Shown: piece after piece, positions 36,487 to 44,790 of the stretch
Position numbering within the stretch: the first letter of the stretch is position 1
How the letters are laid out: each line of letters begins with the position of its first letter
DNA from: Paenibacillus sp. NFR01
Lineage (GTDB): Bacteria > Bacillota > Bacilli > Paenibacillales > Paenibacillaceae
Reading direction: 5' to 3'
NCBI RefSeq assembly: GCF_900111565.1
Contig: NZ_FOIK01000002.1
Span: forward strand, 558,001-622,000
Length of the DNA: 64,000 bases
Notes under the pieces: generated by a model
Told to the model about the DNA's origin: nothing
What the model saw: the letters and a program-made list of their open reading frames with translations, nothing else
Databases searched by the model: none
Made by a program: the position numbers and the translations under genes

Positions 36487-37443
36487 ATGACCAAATCTAT
36501 CGTTTGTTTGCAGCCGCTTACCCCGCAGCAGCAGGAGCGGATCACAGCCGCTGTGCCAGGATACCGCTTTGCCGTAACCGACGGCAAAAATCCCGACGCT
36601 GCATTGCTTGAAACCGCCGAGATTGTCATCGGCTGGCCGCGCCATGGCCGCGAGCTTCTGCTGCGCCCGGAATCGCCGCTGCGCTGGGTCCAGGCGTGGT
36701 CCGCCGGTGTCGAGAAGCTTCCGCTTGAGCAGCTCCGCGAACGCGGCATCATCCTTACCAACGCCAGCGGTGTCCATGCCGAGCCGATCACCGGCGTTAT
36801 ATTCGGCTTCATGCTGATGTTCACCCGCAATCTTCATATGGCCGTGCGCAACCAGATCGGCCGGCAATGGAAGCCGCTAGGCACGGAAAGCGAGCTGACC
36901 GGCAAAACGGCGGTCATCGCCGGAACAGGCGCCATTGGCGCCGAAACTGCGCGAATCGCCAAAGCGTTCCGCATGAATACTCTCGGGGTCAGCCGCTCCG
37001 GCGAAATGGCCGAGCATTTCGATGAGGTGTGGACGACCGAACGGCTGGGCGAAGCAGCCGGACGGGGCGATTTTATCATCAACACGCTGCCCCTGACCGA
37101 CGAGACGCGCCAGCTGTTTGATACCAACCTGTTCTCCGCCTTTAAGGACGGGGCGTATTACATCAATATCGGACGCGGGGCAACGACCCATACCGGCGAT
37201 CTGATCGCCGCCTTGAACAGTGGAAAAATCGCCGGCGCCGGACTGGATGTATTCGAAGCCGAGCCGCTGCCCGCCGAACACCCGCTATGGGGGATGGAGC
37301 AGGTGATCATCACGCCGCATAACGCCGGCTTGACCGACCGCTACGCCGACCGGCTGGTCGATATTTTCGTAGACAACCTGCAGGCCTACATCAGCAGCGG
37401 AGATGTCCGCCGCAACAAGGTGGATTACAGCCGCCAGTACTAA
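36487..37443 (+). CDS. D-isomer specific 2-hydroxyacid dehydrogenase
   Basis: A 318-residue NAD(P)-dependent oxidoreductase. The Rossmann motif GTGAIGAETARIAKAF, then NIGRGATTHT (catalytic Arg region), DVFEAEPLP (Glu) and ITPHNAGLTD (His) are all present. The start at 36487 follows GGGAGGG; the open frame to 36421 is ignored. Substrate is not predictable; the sequence is of the glyoxylate/hydroxypyruvate reductase-like group rather than PGDH or lactate dehydrogenase. Single gene. Confidence 0.88.
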   Translation: MTKSIVCLQPLTPQQQERITAAVPGYRFAVTDGKNPDAALLETAEIVIGWPRHGRELLLRPESPLRWVQAWSAGVEKLPLEQLRERGIILTNASGVHAEPITGVIFGFMLMFTRNLHMAVRNQIGRQWKPLGTESELTGKTAVIAGTGAIGAETARIAKAFRMNTLGVSRSGEMAEHFDEVWTTERLGEAAGRGDFIINTLPLTDETRQLFDTNLFSAFKDGAYYINIGRGATTHTGDLIAALNSGKIAGAGLDVFEAEPLPAEHPLWGMEQVIITPHNAGLTDRYADRLVDIFVDNLQAYISSGDVRRNKVDYSRQY

Positions 37444-37447
37444 AAAA

Positions 37448-37581
37448 GCCCCCACAGAGTGAGGATATAGCTTCGTAATGGAAACAGATACTTTGCGGGG
37501 ACCCCGTTTCTATCGTGAAAGAAAACCCCACAAAGTGGGGTTTTGGTTTTGAAGCGGAATCAGTGCTTTGCGATCCCCCGG
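37448..37581. repeat. Intergenic repeat, family 2, copies B and C in tandem
   Basis: Copy B 37448-37506 (CCCCCACAGAGTGAGG, AGCTTCGTAATGG, CAGATACTTTGCGGGGACC) and copy C 37523-37581 (CCCCACAAAGTGGGG, GTTTTGAAGC, CAGTGCTTTGCGATCCCCC). Both start with a short hairpin and are about 58 bp long, separated by 16 bp. They resemble copy A at 29224-29279. They lie between the dehydrogenase stop and a terminator. Confidence 0.62.
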
Positions 37582-37615
37582 AAGGCGCAGCTCGCGTCTT
37601 CCGGGGTTATTTTTT
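37576..37615 (+). terminator. Intrinsic terminator after the dehydrogenase gene
   Basis: Stem CCCCGGAAG (37576-37584) / CTTCCGGGG (37598-37606) followed by TTATTTTTT. It overlaps the end of repeat copy C and touches the stop codon of the convergent dNTPase gene. Confidence 0.8.
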
Positions 37616-39023
37616 AATCCAGATCGTAAATCGAGCCGACCTTCAGTCCGTACAGCTCGTTGTACACTTTTTCGGCGAACGCGTCGGTCATCCCGGCGAT
37701 ATAATCGATCACCATATGCTCCCAGGTCCAAATTGGCTTTGCCTTGCGCTGATCCTTCTCGAAACGCTGCAGCCAGTCGGAAGGAATGATCGCCTTCGAT
37801 GTCTCCGGATCGTTGAACGCCGCCCAGAGCCGGCGCAGGATCCACTCGCTGCGCTTCTGGAGACGCTGTACCCGCAGGTCGCGGATCATCGTCACCCAGG
37901 CAAAGCTCTTCAGCACGCTGACCGTCCGCAGCATATCCTCGTCCTCATGGCCGTCCTTGACGAAGGTTACCTTTTTCCAATTGCCGTCCGGAATGACCCC
38001 CAAGCTGGCCACAAATGTGCTGACCCAATACGCTTTTACCTCGCGGCGGGTACGGGAATAGTCATTTTCGCAGGTCGGCATCTTCTCCTTCCATACCTGC
38101 AGGAACGAGTCCAGCACTTCCTCCACCTTCGCCTGAATCTCCGCTTCCCGCCATCCGTTCCAGAACGAATCCTCGAGCGTCGTGATTTTCTCCACGATCA
38201 GCCTGCATATATAGGCGTCATGCATAAAATGCTCATGGACTTCGATTTTCCCCGCTTTGATGCCGTCCTCCAGGTCATGGGCCGAATAAGCGATGTCGTC
38301 GCACAGGTCCATCAATTGGGCTTCCAGTGTCTTTTTACCCTCCGGGATGCCCCATTCGCCGCGGATATGGGAGATATACTCCCATTCACTGAGATACATG
38401 CCCTTCTTAAGCACCGTGCCGGGAAATGGATATTTATTGATGCCCAGCAGTACCGCGTCGGAAAGGTTCAGCCCGTCGATGTCCTCGCGTTTCTCCAAAA
38501 ACATGATCAGGCGGAAATTATGGGCATTGCCTTCAAAATGCTCATAGGTGCGCTTCATATTCCCCAGAATCGTTTGCTGCTGCAGCGGGCCGGCACCGGA
38601 TTTGAGCGCTTCTTCGGCTGCCTTCTTCGCAATAAGCTGCTCCAGGATGTTGTCCAGCACTTCTTCCCCTTTATGTCCAAAAGGCGGGTGGCCGAAATCA
38701 TGGGCGATTGCCGCGCACTCCACCACCTCGGGATCGATGACCAGTCCGGGATTGTCCGCCTGTCCGGTTTCGATCTCCGGATACGCGCGCAGCAGGCTCT
38801 TGGCGGCTTCACGGGCGATCTGGGCCACTTCCAGCGAATGCGTCAGCCGGGTGCGGTAATAATCGCCGGTGCCCGCGCCGAATACCTGCGACTTGCCCTG
38901 CAGCCGGCGGAAGGTCGGAGAATGGATCAGCCGCGAATAATCGCGTTCATACGTGGCACGGGACGTTTCCAGGCGGGTGTCCTCCGGATATTGCCGATGC
39001 TCTCTTTGCTCAAAAATTGTCAT
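37614..39023 (-). CDS. dNTP triphosphohydrolase (Dgt-like, HD domain)
   Basis: A 469-residue HD-domain enzyme that removes triphosphate from deoxynucleotides. Seen: TFRRLQGKSQVFG, RTRLTHSLEVAQIAR (first His of HD), IAHDFGHPPFGHKGEE (HD pair) and a downstream LCDDIAYSAHDLEDG motif, all in dGTPase order and spacing. Single gene, convergent with the dehydrogenase. Confidence 0.92.
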   Translation of the reverse strand: MTIFEQREHRQYPEDTRLETSRATYERDYSRLIHSPTFRRLQGKSQVFGAGTGDYYRTRLTHSLEVAQIAREAAKSLLRAYPEIETGQADNPGLVIDPEVVECAAIAHDFGHPPFGHKGEEVLDNILEQLIAKKAAEEALKSGAGPLQQQTILGNMKRTYEHFEGNAHNFRLIMFLEKREDIDGLNLSDAVLLGINKYPFPGTVLKKGMYLSEWEYISHIRGEWGIPEGKKTLEAQLMDLCDDIAYSAHDLEDGIKAGKIEVHEHFMHDAYICRLIVEKITTLEDSFWNGWREAEIQAKVEEVLDSFLQVWKEKMPTCENDYSRTRREVKAYWVSTFVASLGVIPDGNWKKVTFVKDGHEDEDMLRTVSVLKSFAWVTMIRDLRVQRLQKRSEWILRRLWAAFNDPETSKAIIPSDWLQRFEKDQRKAKPIWTWEHMVIDYIAGMTDAFAEKVYNELYGLKVGSIYDLD

Positions 39024-39174
39024 ATCCGTTGCCCCTATCCTTCATCTGTATTTTGTACTACATTATAAGCATTTTCCGTACAACTTTCACTGAAAAGTGA
39101 AAAATGCATGATTGCCGGCCGGATGGCACATTCTACAGCTAGCATGCATACCAGTGAAAGCGAGGCCTGTCCAT

Positions 39175-39942
39175 ATGAACCCAGGCTGCAAAATAGCCGC
39201 CGCAACCCTTGCGGCGCTGCTGCTCCTGCACAGCTCCGCGCTCGCGGCGCCGGGCACTCCCCTGGTCAAGAACCGGTATTATTACGAGAAGCGGGGAGAA
39301 ATGATCTGGGAGGTGCCGACGAACGAGCATGTCATCGCGTTAACCTTCGACGACGGGCCGGATCCTGCGGAAACGCAGCAGATTCTCAACGTTTTGCAGC
39401 GATACGATGCCAAATGCACCTTTTTCGCCATCGGCAAAAAGCTCGCCGCCTACCCCGAAGTCGCCAAACAGATTGTATCGGAGGGCCATGAGCTGGCCAA
39501 CCACACTTACAACCATGTGTATTTCAAAAGGCCAATCTCCGGCAGTGCGCTGCAGCATGAGCTGGAACTGACCGAAAACGAAATTGTCAAAATCTCCGGC
39601 AAGCACAGCCGTCTCTTCCGGCCGCCCGGCGGAATGTATGATGAGACCCTGGTCACGGTCGCCAATAATATGGGGCTGAAGCCCGTATTGTGGTCCTGGC
39701 ATCAGGACACGAAGGACTGGAACCGGCCGGGCGTATACAATATCGCCAATAAAGTGCTGCGCAATGCCCACAGCGGCGATATTGTATTGTTTCACGACTA
39801 TGTGCACGGGTCGTCGCAGACGAAGCAAGCACTGGAGATCATTTTACCGGAGCTGAAAAAAAGAGGGTTCCGCTTTGTCACCGTTTCCGAGCTGATCGGC
39901 CTTTCAAGCATGGCTTTTGAATTGCGCGGTGCCGTAAAATAA
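39175..39942 (+). CDS. Polysaccharide deacetylase (NodB family)
   Basis: A 255-residue secreted enzyme: signal peptide (about 1-24, KIAAATLAALLLLHSSALAA), then the NodB domain with TFDDGPDP (motif 1), HELANHTYNH (motif 2, metal His pair), RPPGG (motif 3) and VLFHDY (motif 5). It most likely removes acetyl from peptidoglycan sugars or another glycan, as the PdaA/B-like group does. The ATG at 39175 gives the clean signal peptide; the frame is open to 39112. Single gene. Confidence 0.92.
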   Translation: MNPGCKIAAATLAALLLLHSSALAAPGTPLVKNRYYYEKRGEMIWEVPTNEHVIALTFDDGPDPAETQQILNVLQRYDAKCTFFAIGKKLAAYPEVAKQIVSEGHELANHTYNHVYFKRPISGSALQHELELTENEIVKISGKHSRLFRPPGGMYDETLVTVANNMGLKPVLWSWHQDTKDWNRPGVYNIANKVLRNAHSGDIVLFHDYVHGSSQTKQALEIILPELKKRGFRFVTVSELIGLSSMAFELRGAVK

Positions 39943-40007
39943 GGTAGTCTTGATCTATATGAGTCTATGAAAACGGCAAGCGGCTGTTCATCCTTAGGAG
40001 GCTTTAC

Positions 40008-41021
40008 ATGTCCGAAAACACGTCTTACACCACCGAGGAGATCGCTCGGCTCTTAAAAATATCCAAGCTGAAAGTCTATGACCTGATCAAAAAAGGGGAG
40101 CTGCCTTCCTACCGTGTCGGCAAACAAATGCGGGTCGACCATACGGACCTGGAAGCATACAAGCAGTTGTCGCGCAGCGCTTCCTCTCCGGTCCCAGCCT
40201 CCGGCGGAGCGGATGAGCCTTCCGGACAGGTTCCTTCCGGCCTGCTGCTGCCTCCTTCAGCGCTGATGCCGCCGCTTCAGCTGATGCAAAACTCGCCTCT
40301 CGGCAAGCCGCCCGGGCTGAACATCGTCATTACCGGCCAGGATATCTCGCTCGACATCCTGGCTACCCATCTGGAGCGTGCCCAGCCGTCCGCGCGGCCG
40401 CTGCGCTCTTACGCAGGTAGCCTTGACAGCCTCATTGCGATGTACCGCGGCGAATCGGATATCGTCAGCACGCATCTTTTGGACGGGGACACGGGGGAAT
40501 ACAATCTGCCGTACATCCGCAAGCTGCTGGTCGGCTATTCGTTTATCGTCGTGCACATGCTTGCACGCTCCGCCGGCTTCTACGTGCAGAAAGGCAATCC
40601 CAAGGCCATCCGCGACTGGGCCAATCTTGCAGGCCGCGATATCCGGCTGGTTAACCGCGAACGCGGCTCCGGCGCCCGGGTACTGCTTGAAGAGCAGCTC
40701 CGGCTCATCGGCATCCGCGCTTCGGCGCTGAACGGATACGGCCGGGAAGAGAACAGCCACCTGGCCGTGGCGGGCGTCGTTGCCCGCGGCGAAGCCGACG
40801 TCGGCATCGGCACGGAGAAAGCCGCCAAGATCGTCGAAGGCGTGGATTTTATCCCGATGATCCAGGAACGCTACGATCTGGTAATGATCAAAAAACCGGA
40901 GAACGAAGCATGGATCCAATCGGTCATCGACATCCTCCGCTCCCCCTCGTTCCAGAGCGAGCTAAGCTCCATCCATGGTTATGATCTTTCCGGAACCGGA
41001 CGGATTCTATTTGAAAATTAA
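40008..41021 (+). CDS. HTH-plus-periplasmic-binding-like regulator (YvgK type, likely molybdate)
   Basis: A 337-residue cytoplasmic protein: N-terminal excisionase-type helix-turn-helix (about 7-52, TTEEIARLLKISKLKVYDLI and GELPSYRVGKQMRVD), a Ser/Pro linker, then a PBP-like domain (about 100-320, with ESDIVSTHLLDGDTGEYN and NRERGSGARVLLEEQL). There is no signal peptide, so the binding domain senses an intracellular ligand. Convergent modA/modB and the resemblance to B. subtilis YvgK suggest molybdate or a molybdenum cofactor. AGGAGGC precedes the ATG. Confidence 0.85.
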   Translation: MSENTSYTTEEIARLLKISKLKVYDLIKKGELPSYRVGKQMRVDHTDLEAYKQLSRSASSPVPASGGADEPSGQVPSGLLLPPSALMPPLQLMQNSPLGKPPGLNIVITGQDISLDILATHLERAQPSARPLRSYAGSLDSLIAMYRGESDIVSTHLLDGDTGEYNLPYIRKLLVGYSFIVVHMLARSAGFYVQKGNPKAIRDWANLAGRDIRLVNRERGSGARVLLEEQLRLIGIRASALNGYGREENSHLAVAGVVARGEADVGIGTEKAAKIVEGVDFIPMIQERYDLVMIKKPENEAWIQSVIDILRSPSFQSELSSIHGYDLSGTGRILFEN

Positions 41022-41030
41022 TAACGAACA

Positions 41031-41075
41031 GGGGTGCCGTCCGGCAAGCAAAACGCCGGATGACACCCCTTCTTT
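41031..41075 (+). terminator. Terminator between regulator and modB
   Basis: Imperfect stem GGGGTGCCGTCCGGC / GCCGGATGACACCCC followed by TTCTTTATGTTTT, ten bases after the regulator stop; probably serves both convergent units. Confidence 0.7.
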
Positions 41076-41103
41076 ATGTTTTGCTTATGAACCCGTTCCG
41101 CCT

Positions 41104-41766
41104 TCAGGAATGCCGGTTGACGAACATCAGCATTACGGCGGATATGGCAACAATGGAGCAGACCCACAGCCAGGCCATCGTCATGCTGCCGCCGTCGACG
41201 GCGACGTAAATCGCGGTAGGCACTGTCTGCGTCCGGTTCGGGATGTTCCCGGCAACCATGATGGTCGCGCCGAACTCGCCCAGCCCCCGGGCAAAGCCCA
41301 GCACGTACCCGGCGGCCAGCGAACGGCTGGCCAGCGGCAGCGTTACGTACCGCAGCACCTGCCGTTCATTCGCGCCCATCGCCCGCGCCGCATCTTCGAG
41401 ATCATTCTCGACGCCTTCAAACCCCGCCTTTACCGTGCGGTACACCAGCGGAAAAGCAACCACAACGGCGGCAATGACCGCCGCCCCCCAGGTAAACAGG
41501 ATTGTGTGGTTTGTCATCTGTTCATACAGCTTGCCGATCCAGCTTCGCCGTCCAAGAATAACCAGAAGCACGAAGCCGACGACCGTCGGCGGCAGCACCA
41601 ACGGCAGCAGCAGCGCGGTCTCGATCAGGCTGTGGCCGGGAAAACGTCTCCCCGCCATCCACTTGGCGGCAAGCGTCGCCAGTACAAACACGATTACGCT
41701 GGTAATGACCGAAATTTTAACCGAAAGCCACACCGGGGCGAAAAATTCAGTCCAGCTGATCTCCAT
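41104..41766 (-). CDS. modB: Molybdate ABC transporter permease ModB
   Basis: A 220-residue permease with five membrane segments and the EAA-loop DLEDAARAMGANERQVLRYVTLP; ALLLPLVLPPTVVGF and ARGLGEFGATIMVAGNIP are hallmarks of ModB. It lies 40 bases after modA on the same strand. No modC ATPase gene is adjacent on either side, so the energising subunit must be elsewhere. Confidence 0.93.
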   Translation of the reverse strand: MEISWTEFFAPVWLSVKISVITSVIVFVLATLAAKWMAGRRFPGHSLIETALLLPLVLPPTVVGFVLLVILGRRSWIGKLYEQMTNHTILFTWGAAVIAAVVVAFPLVYRTVKAGFEGVENDLEDAARAMGANERQVLRYVTLPLASRSLAAGYVLGFARGLGEFGATIMVAGNIPNRTQTVPTAIYVAVDGGSMTMAWLWVCSIVAISAVMLMFVNRHS

Positions 41767-41806
41767 CCCTCTCCACCCCGCTCCTTATTGCCACCTTGAT
41801 GACTTT

Positions 41807-42589
41807 TTATTTCGCCAATTGAAATCCGTAGCCCGTGAAAACATCGCTGGCGGCCTTCGTTTGCACATAATCATAAAACGCCTTGGCTTGCGTTTCATGG
41901 GACGAGCCTTTCACGATGCCGACCGGATAGTTAATCGCTTTGTGCACATAAGCTCCGACGGTCAGGGCGATTGTAACCTTCTTGGAGGTCAGGGCGTCCG
42001 TTTTATAGACAAACCCTGCATCCGCATTGCCGGTCTCCACATAAGAAAGCACGGCACGCACATCTTTGCCGAAGACGAGTTTGTTTTGCAGCGTATCCCA
42101 TACCTTCTTCGTTATCAACGCCTGCTGCGCGTATTGTCCGGCGGGAACGGATTCCGGCTGGCCTACGGCAACCTTTTTGAATGCTTTATCGGTAAGCTGG
42201 GTAATCGTACTCAGCGATGGTTTGGAGTCAGATGGAACGACAAGCACGAGCTGGTTCTTCAGCAGCTCCTTGTTAGCAGCAATCAGGCCTTCGTCCACCA
42301 AAGCCTTCATTTGCTTGTCGCCGGCAGAGAAGAACAGGTCAGCCGGTGCGCCCTGTTCGATTTGCTTTTGCAGCGTGCCGGATGCCCCATAGTTGAAGAC
42401 GAGATCAATGTCCGGATGCTGTTTCTCATACGTTGCCGCGATTTTATCCAGACTGTCTTGAAGGCTCGCCGCCGCCGAAATGACAATCTGCGTTTTCTTG
42501 GCTGCCTGGGCTTCCTTTTCAGGGACGATCCATAACCCGGCACCGATTAACGCCGCACTCACCACCGTCAATAACATTTTCTTAAACAT
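41807..42589 (-). CDS. modA: Molybdate-binding protein ModA
   Basis: The 260-residue extracellular binding protein has the family pattern VISAAASLQDSLDKIA, FNYGASGTLQKQIEQGAPAD and SAGDKQMKALV with ENQLVLV-like NQLVLVVPSD. The N-terminus (1-29) is a signal segment ending AQA without a lipobox cysteine, unusual for a Gram-positive binding protein. The start at 42589 follows a GGAGGAATGAGAG site. First gene of the modAB unit. Confidence 0.93.
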   Translation of the reverse strand: MFKKMLLTVVSAALIGAGLWIVPEKEAQAAKKTQIVISAAASLQDSLDKIAATYEKQHPDIDLVFNYGASGTLQKQIEQGAPADLFFSAGDKQMKALVDEGLIAANKELLKNQLVLVVPSDSKPSLSTITQLTDKAFKKVAVGQPESVPAGQYAQQALITKKVWDTLQNKLVFGKDVRAVLSYVETGNADAGFVYKTDALTSKKVTIALTVGAYVHKAINYPVGIVKGSSHETQAKAFYDYVQTKAASDVFTGYGFQLAK

Positions 42590-42629
42590 CTCTCATTCCT
42601 CCCCATATGTATTAATCACTTATATTTAG

Positions 42630-42644
42630 ATGCTATTTTAGCAT
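42630..42644. promoter_or_regulatory. Inverted repeat in the modA leader
   Basis: Perfect ATGCTA-TTT-TAGCAT, 41 bases upstream of the modA start, within an AT-rich region (42600-42700) that should contain the promoter. It does not match the E. coli ModE operator pattern closely. It is a candidate site for the convergent HTH/PBP regulator. Confidence 0.4.
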
Positions 42645-42704
42645 AGCACTCCCTTCTTATCTATATGTTTTAGTTATATCTAGTTATAATTAGTTCTTTA
42701 TCGC

Positions 42705-42763
42705 AATAAAAAACCCTTTCAGGGGATTTCCCCGAAAGGGTTTTTGGGGAATCCCCTGAAAGG
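42705..42763 (-). terminator. Terminator of the peptide ABC operon with overlapping second inverted repeat
   Basis: Inner hairpin AAACCCTTTC-A-GGGG-ATTT-CCCC-GAAAGGGTTT (42711-42743) followed on the minus strand by TTTTTTATT terminates the transporter operon. A second, overlapping 14-bp inverted repeat pairs 42715-42728 with 42750-42763 and excludes the first. Confidence 0.8.
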
Positions 42764-42800
42764 ATCACAGGGAAACTCCCGAAAAGGTACACAAGGAAGA

Positions 42801-43694
42801 TTACCGTTTCATTCTCGGATCCAGCACGTCGCGCAGGCCGTCCCCCATCAGATTGAACCCGAGCACGGTCAGCATGATGGAAAGCCCCGGGAAAATCACC
42901 GTCCATGGCGCTTTCTGGATAAACTGGCGGGAGTCGGATAGCATCTTGCCCCATTCCGGGTCGGGCGGCTGGGCACCGAGACCAAGAAAGCCGAGCGCAG
43001 CCGCTTCTATAATCGCCGTAGCGATACCCAGCGTGCCTTGCACGATAATCGGCGTCAGGCTGTTCGGTAAAATATGCGTAAAAAGAATGCGCGTATTGGT
43101 CATGCCGATGGCCCGGGCCGCTGTTATATATTCCTCCTGCTTCAGCGAAAGCACCTTCGCCCGCACCAGCCTCCCGTAAGTCGGAATATTGACGATCGCG
43201 ATGGCGAGCAGCGCGTTGCGCAGCGACGGGCCGAGAATGGCGACAATCGCGATGGCCAGCAGGATGCTTGGAAAGGCCAGCAGAATATCAAACAGCCGCG
43301 AGATCAGCATATCGACCCATTTTCCGTAAAAGCCGGCCAATACGCCAAGCAGCGTACCGATAATGATTGAACCGATTACGGAGAAGAAACCAACCCAAAG
43401 CGAAATCCGCGCGCCGTAGATAATGCGCGAGAACATGTCCCGCCCCAGGTCGTCGGTCCCGAACCAGTGAGCGCCGGACGGCGGCTTCAGCCGGTTCACC
43501 AGCTCCTGCTCTTTGAAGCTGTATGGTGCAATCAGCGGGGCGAGCAGGGCAATGAGTACGAAAAATACGATGATGCACAGTCCGAGCATCGCCGTTTTGT
43601 TTTTGCGGAACGCCTTCCACGCATCGCGCCAAGGTCCGGACGTCTTTTCGGCCGGCGCATTCGGGGAGTTAGGCTGCATGGCTACCTGTGCCAT
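42801..43694 (-). CDS. Peptide-type ABC transporter permease (DppC/OppC-like)
   Basis: A 297-residue permease with the OppC N-terminal domain (about 25-75, AWKAFRKNKTAMLGLCIIVF and HWFGTDDLGRDMFSRII) and the binding-protein-dependent transport domain with the EAA loop EEYITAARAIGMTNTRILFTH split over about 190-215. The ATG at 43694 follows GAGGAGTG. Last gene of the five-gene operon; it overlaps the dppB-like stop region by no bases from this start. Confidence 0.92.
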   Translation of the reverse strand: MAQVAMQPNSPNAPAEKTSGPWRDAWKAFRKNKTAMLGLCIIVFFVLIALLAPLIAPYSFKEQELVNRLKPPSGAHWFGTDDLGRDMFSRIIYGARISLWVGFFSVIGSIIIGTLLGVLAGFYGKWVDMLISRLFDILLAFPSILLAIAIVAILGPSLRNALLAIAIVNIPTYGRLVRAKVLSLKQEEYITAARAIGMTNTRILFTHILPNSLTPIIVQGTLGIATAIIEAAALGFLGLGAQPPDPEWGKMLSDSRQFIQKAPWTVIFPGLSIMLTVLGFNLMGDGLRDVLDPRMKR

Positions 43695-43705
43695 AGGTTC
43701 ACTCC

Positions 43706-44710
43706 TCACTTGTAATTGATGCGCGGATCGATGGCGGCATACAGCAGATCCACTAACAGATTAATGATGACAAAGATGAAGGCAATGATCAGAATGCCGC
43801 TTTGAATGACGGGATAATCCCGCGAACTGATCGCTTCAAATATATACCTGCCAACGCCCGGCCAGGCAAAAATCGTCTCGGTCAGCACCGCGCCGCCAAG
43901 CAGCGCGCCGGTCTGCAAACCCACAACGGTCAGGACGGGAATCAGCGCATTTTTCAGCGCATGCTTGTACACGACAAGAAACTGGGACATCCCTTTCGCT
44001 TTGGCCGTGCGAATATAGTCGGAGTTCATGACCTCCAGCATGCTGGAACGGGTCATCCGGGCGATAATCGCCATCGGAATGGTGCCGAGCGCAACGCTTG
44101 GAAGAATTAAATGCTTGATAACTGTCCACAGCTGATCCCAGCGTCCGGCCAGAATCGTATCGATCACATACAGATTGGTAATGCTGTCCACCGGGTCACG
44201 CTGATCCATTCTTCCGATAGAAGGCAGCCAATGCAGCTTCAGGGCAAAAAACAGCTGCTCCATCAGCCCGAGCCAGAAGATTGGCATCGATACGCCGATC
44301 AGCGCGATAATCATCGCGGTATAGTCAAACCATGAATTTTGCCGCCAGGCGCTCAAAATGCCGGCGTTGACGCCGACGAAGGTAGCGAACAGCATTGCAG
44401 CCGCCGTCAGCTCCAGCGTAGCCGCCAGATAAGGCATAATCTCTTTGGCGATCGGCGTTTTTGTCCGGATGGACGTGCCGAGATCGCCTTTAATCAAGTC
44501 GCCCATATAATGGGTATATTGCGTCAGCCACGGCTTGTCGAGGCCTAGCTGCTCCCGCAGCGCCTGCTTCGATTGCTCCGTCGCCTTTTGCCCGAGAATA
44601 GTCTCCGCCGGGTCGCCGGGAATGGCGTGTATAATGGAGAATACGATGATCGTCATCCCGATCAATACCGGGATCAGCACGAGGACTCGTTTTAACAGAT
44701 AGGAATTCAA
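43706..44710 (-). CDS. Peptide-type ABC transporter permease (DppB/OppB-like)
   Basis: A 334-residue permease with six membrane segments: the canonical start NSYLLKRVLVLIPVLIGMTI, HAIPGDPAE, and the EAA loop SDYIRTAKAKGMSQFLVVYKHA. The start codon is TTG (44710) after GAAGGTGAG. It precedes the DppC-like gene and follows the binding lipoprotein. Confidence 0.93.
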   Translation of the reverse strand: MNSYLLKRVLVLIPVLIGMTIIVFSIIHAIPGDPAETILGQKATEQSKQALREQLGLDKPWLTQYTHYMGDLIKGDLGTSIRTKTPIAKEIMPYLAATLELTAAAMLFATFVGVNAGILSAWRQNSWFDYTAMIIALIGVSMPIFWLGLMEQLFFALKLHWLPSIGRMDQRDPVDSITNLYVIDTILAGRWDQLWTVIKHLILPSVALGTIPMAIIARMTRSSMLEVMNSDYIRTAKAKGMSQFLVVYKHALKNALIPVLTVVGLQTGALLGGAVLTETIFAWPGVGRYIFEAISSRDYPVIQSGILIIAFIFVIINLLVDLLYAAIDPRINYK

Positions 44711-44790
44711 GTCGGCTCACCTTCCGAAGCCCGATAGGCAGGATGGGCCGCCGCATCCGCGGCGCCCACCCGATGGCCTAAAGGAGCATG

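Noticed and set aside
37515..39068. A 517-codon plus-strand frame opposite the dNTPase gene
   Set aside because: Antisense shadow of a gene with intact HD motifs; it begins in repeat copy C and crosses a terminator.
42600..42700. E. coli-type ModE operator before modA
   Set aside because: Only AT-rich resemblance; spacing and half-sites do not fit. The 15-base inverted repeat at 42630-42644 is reported instead.
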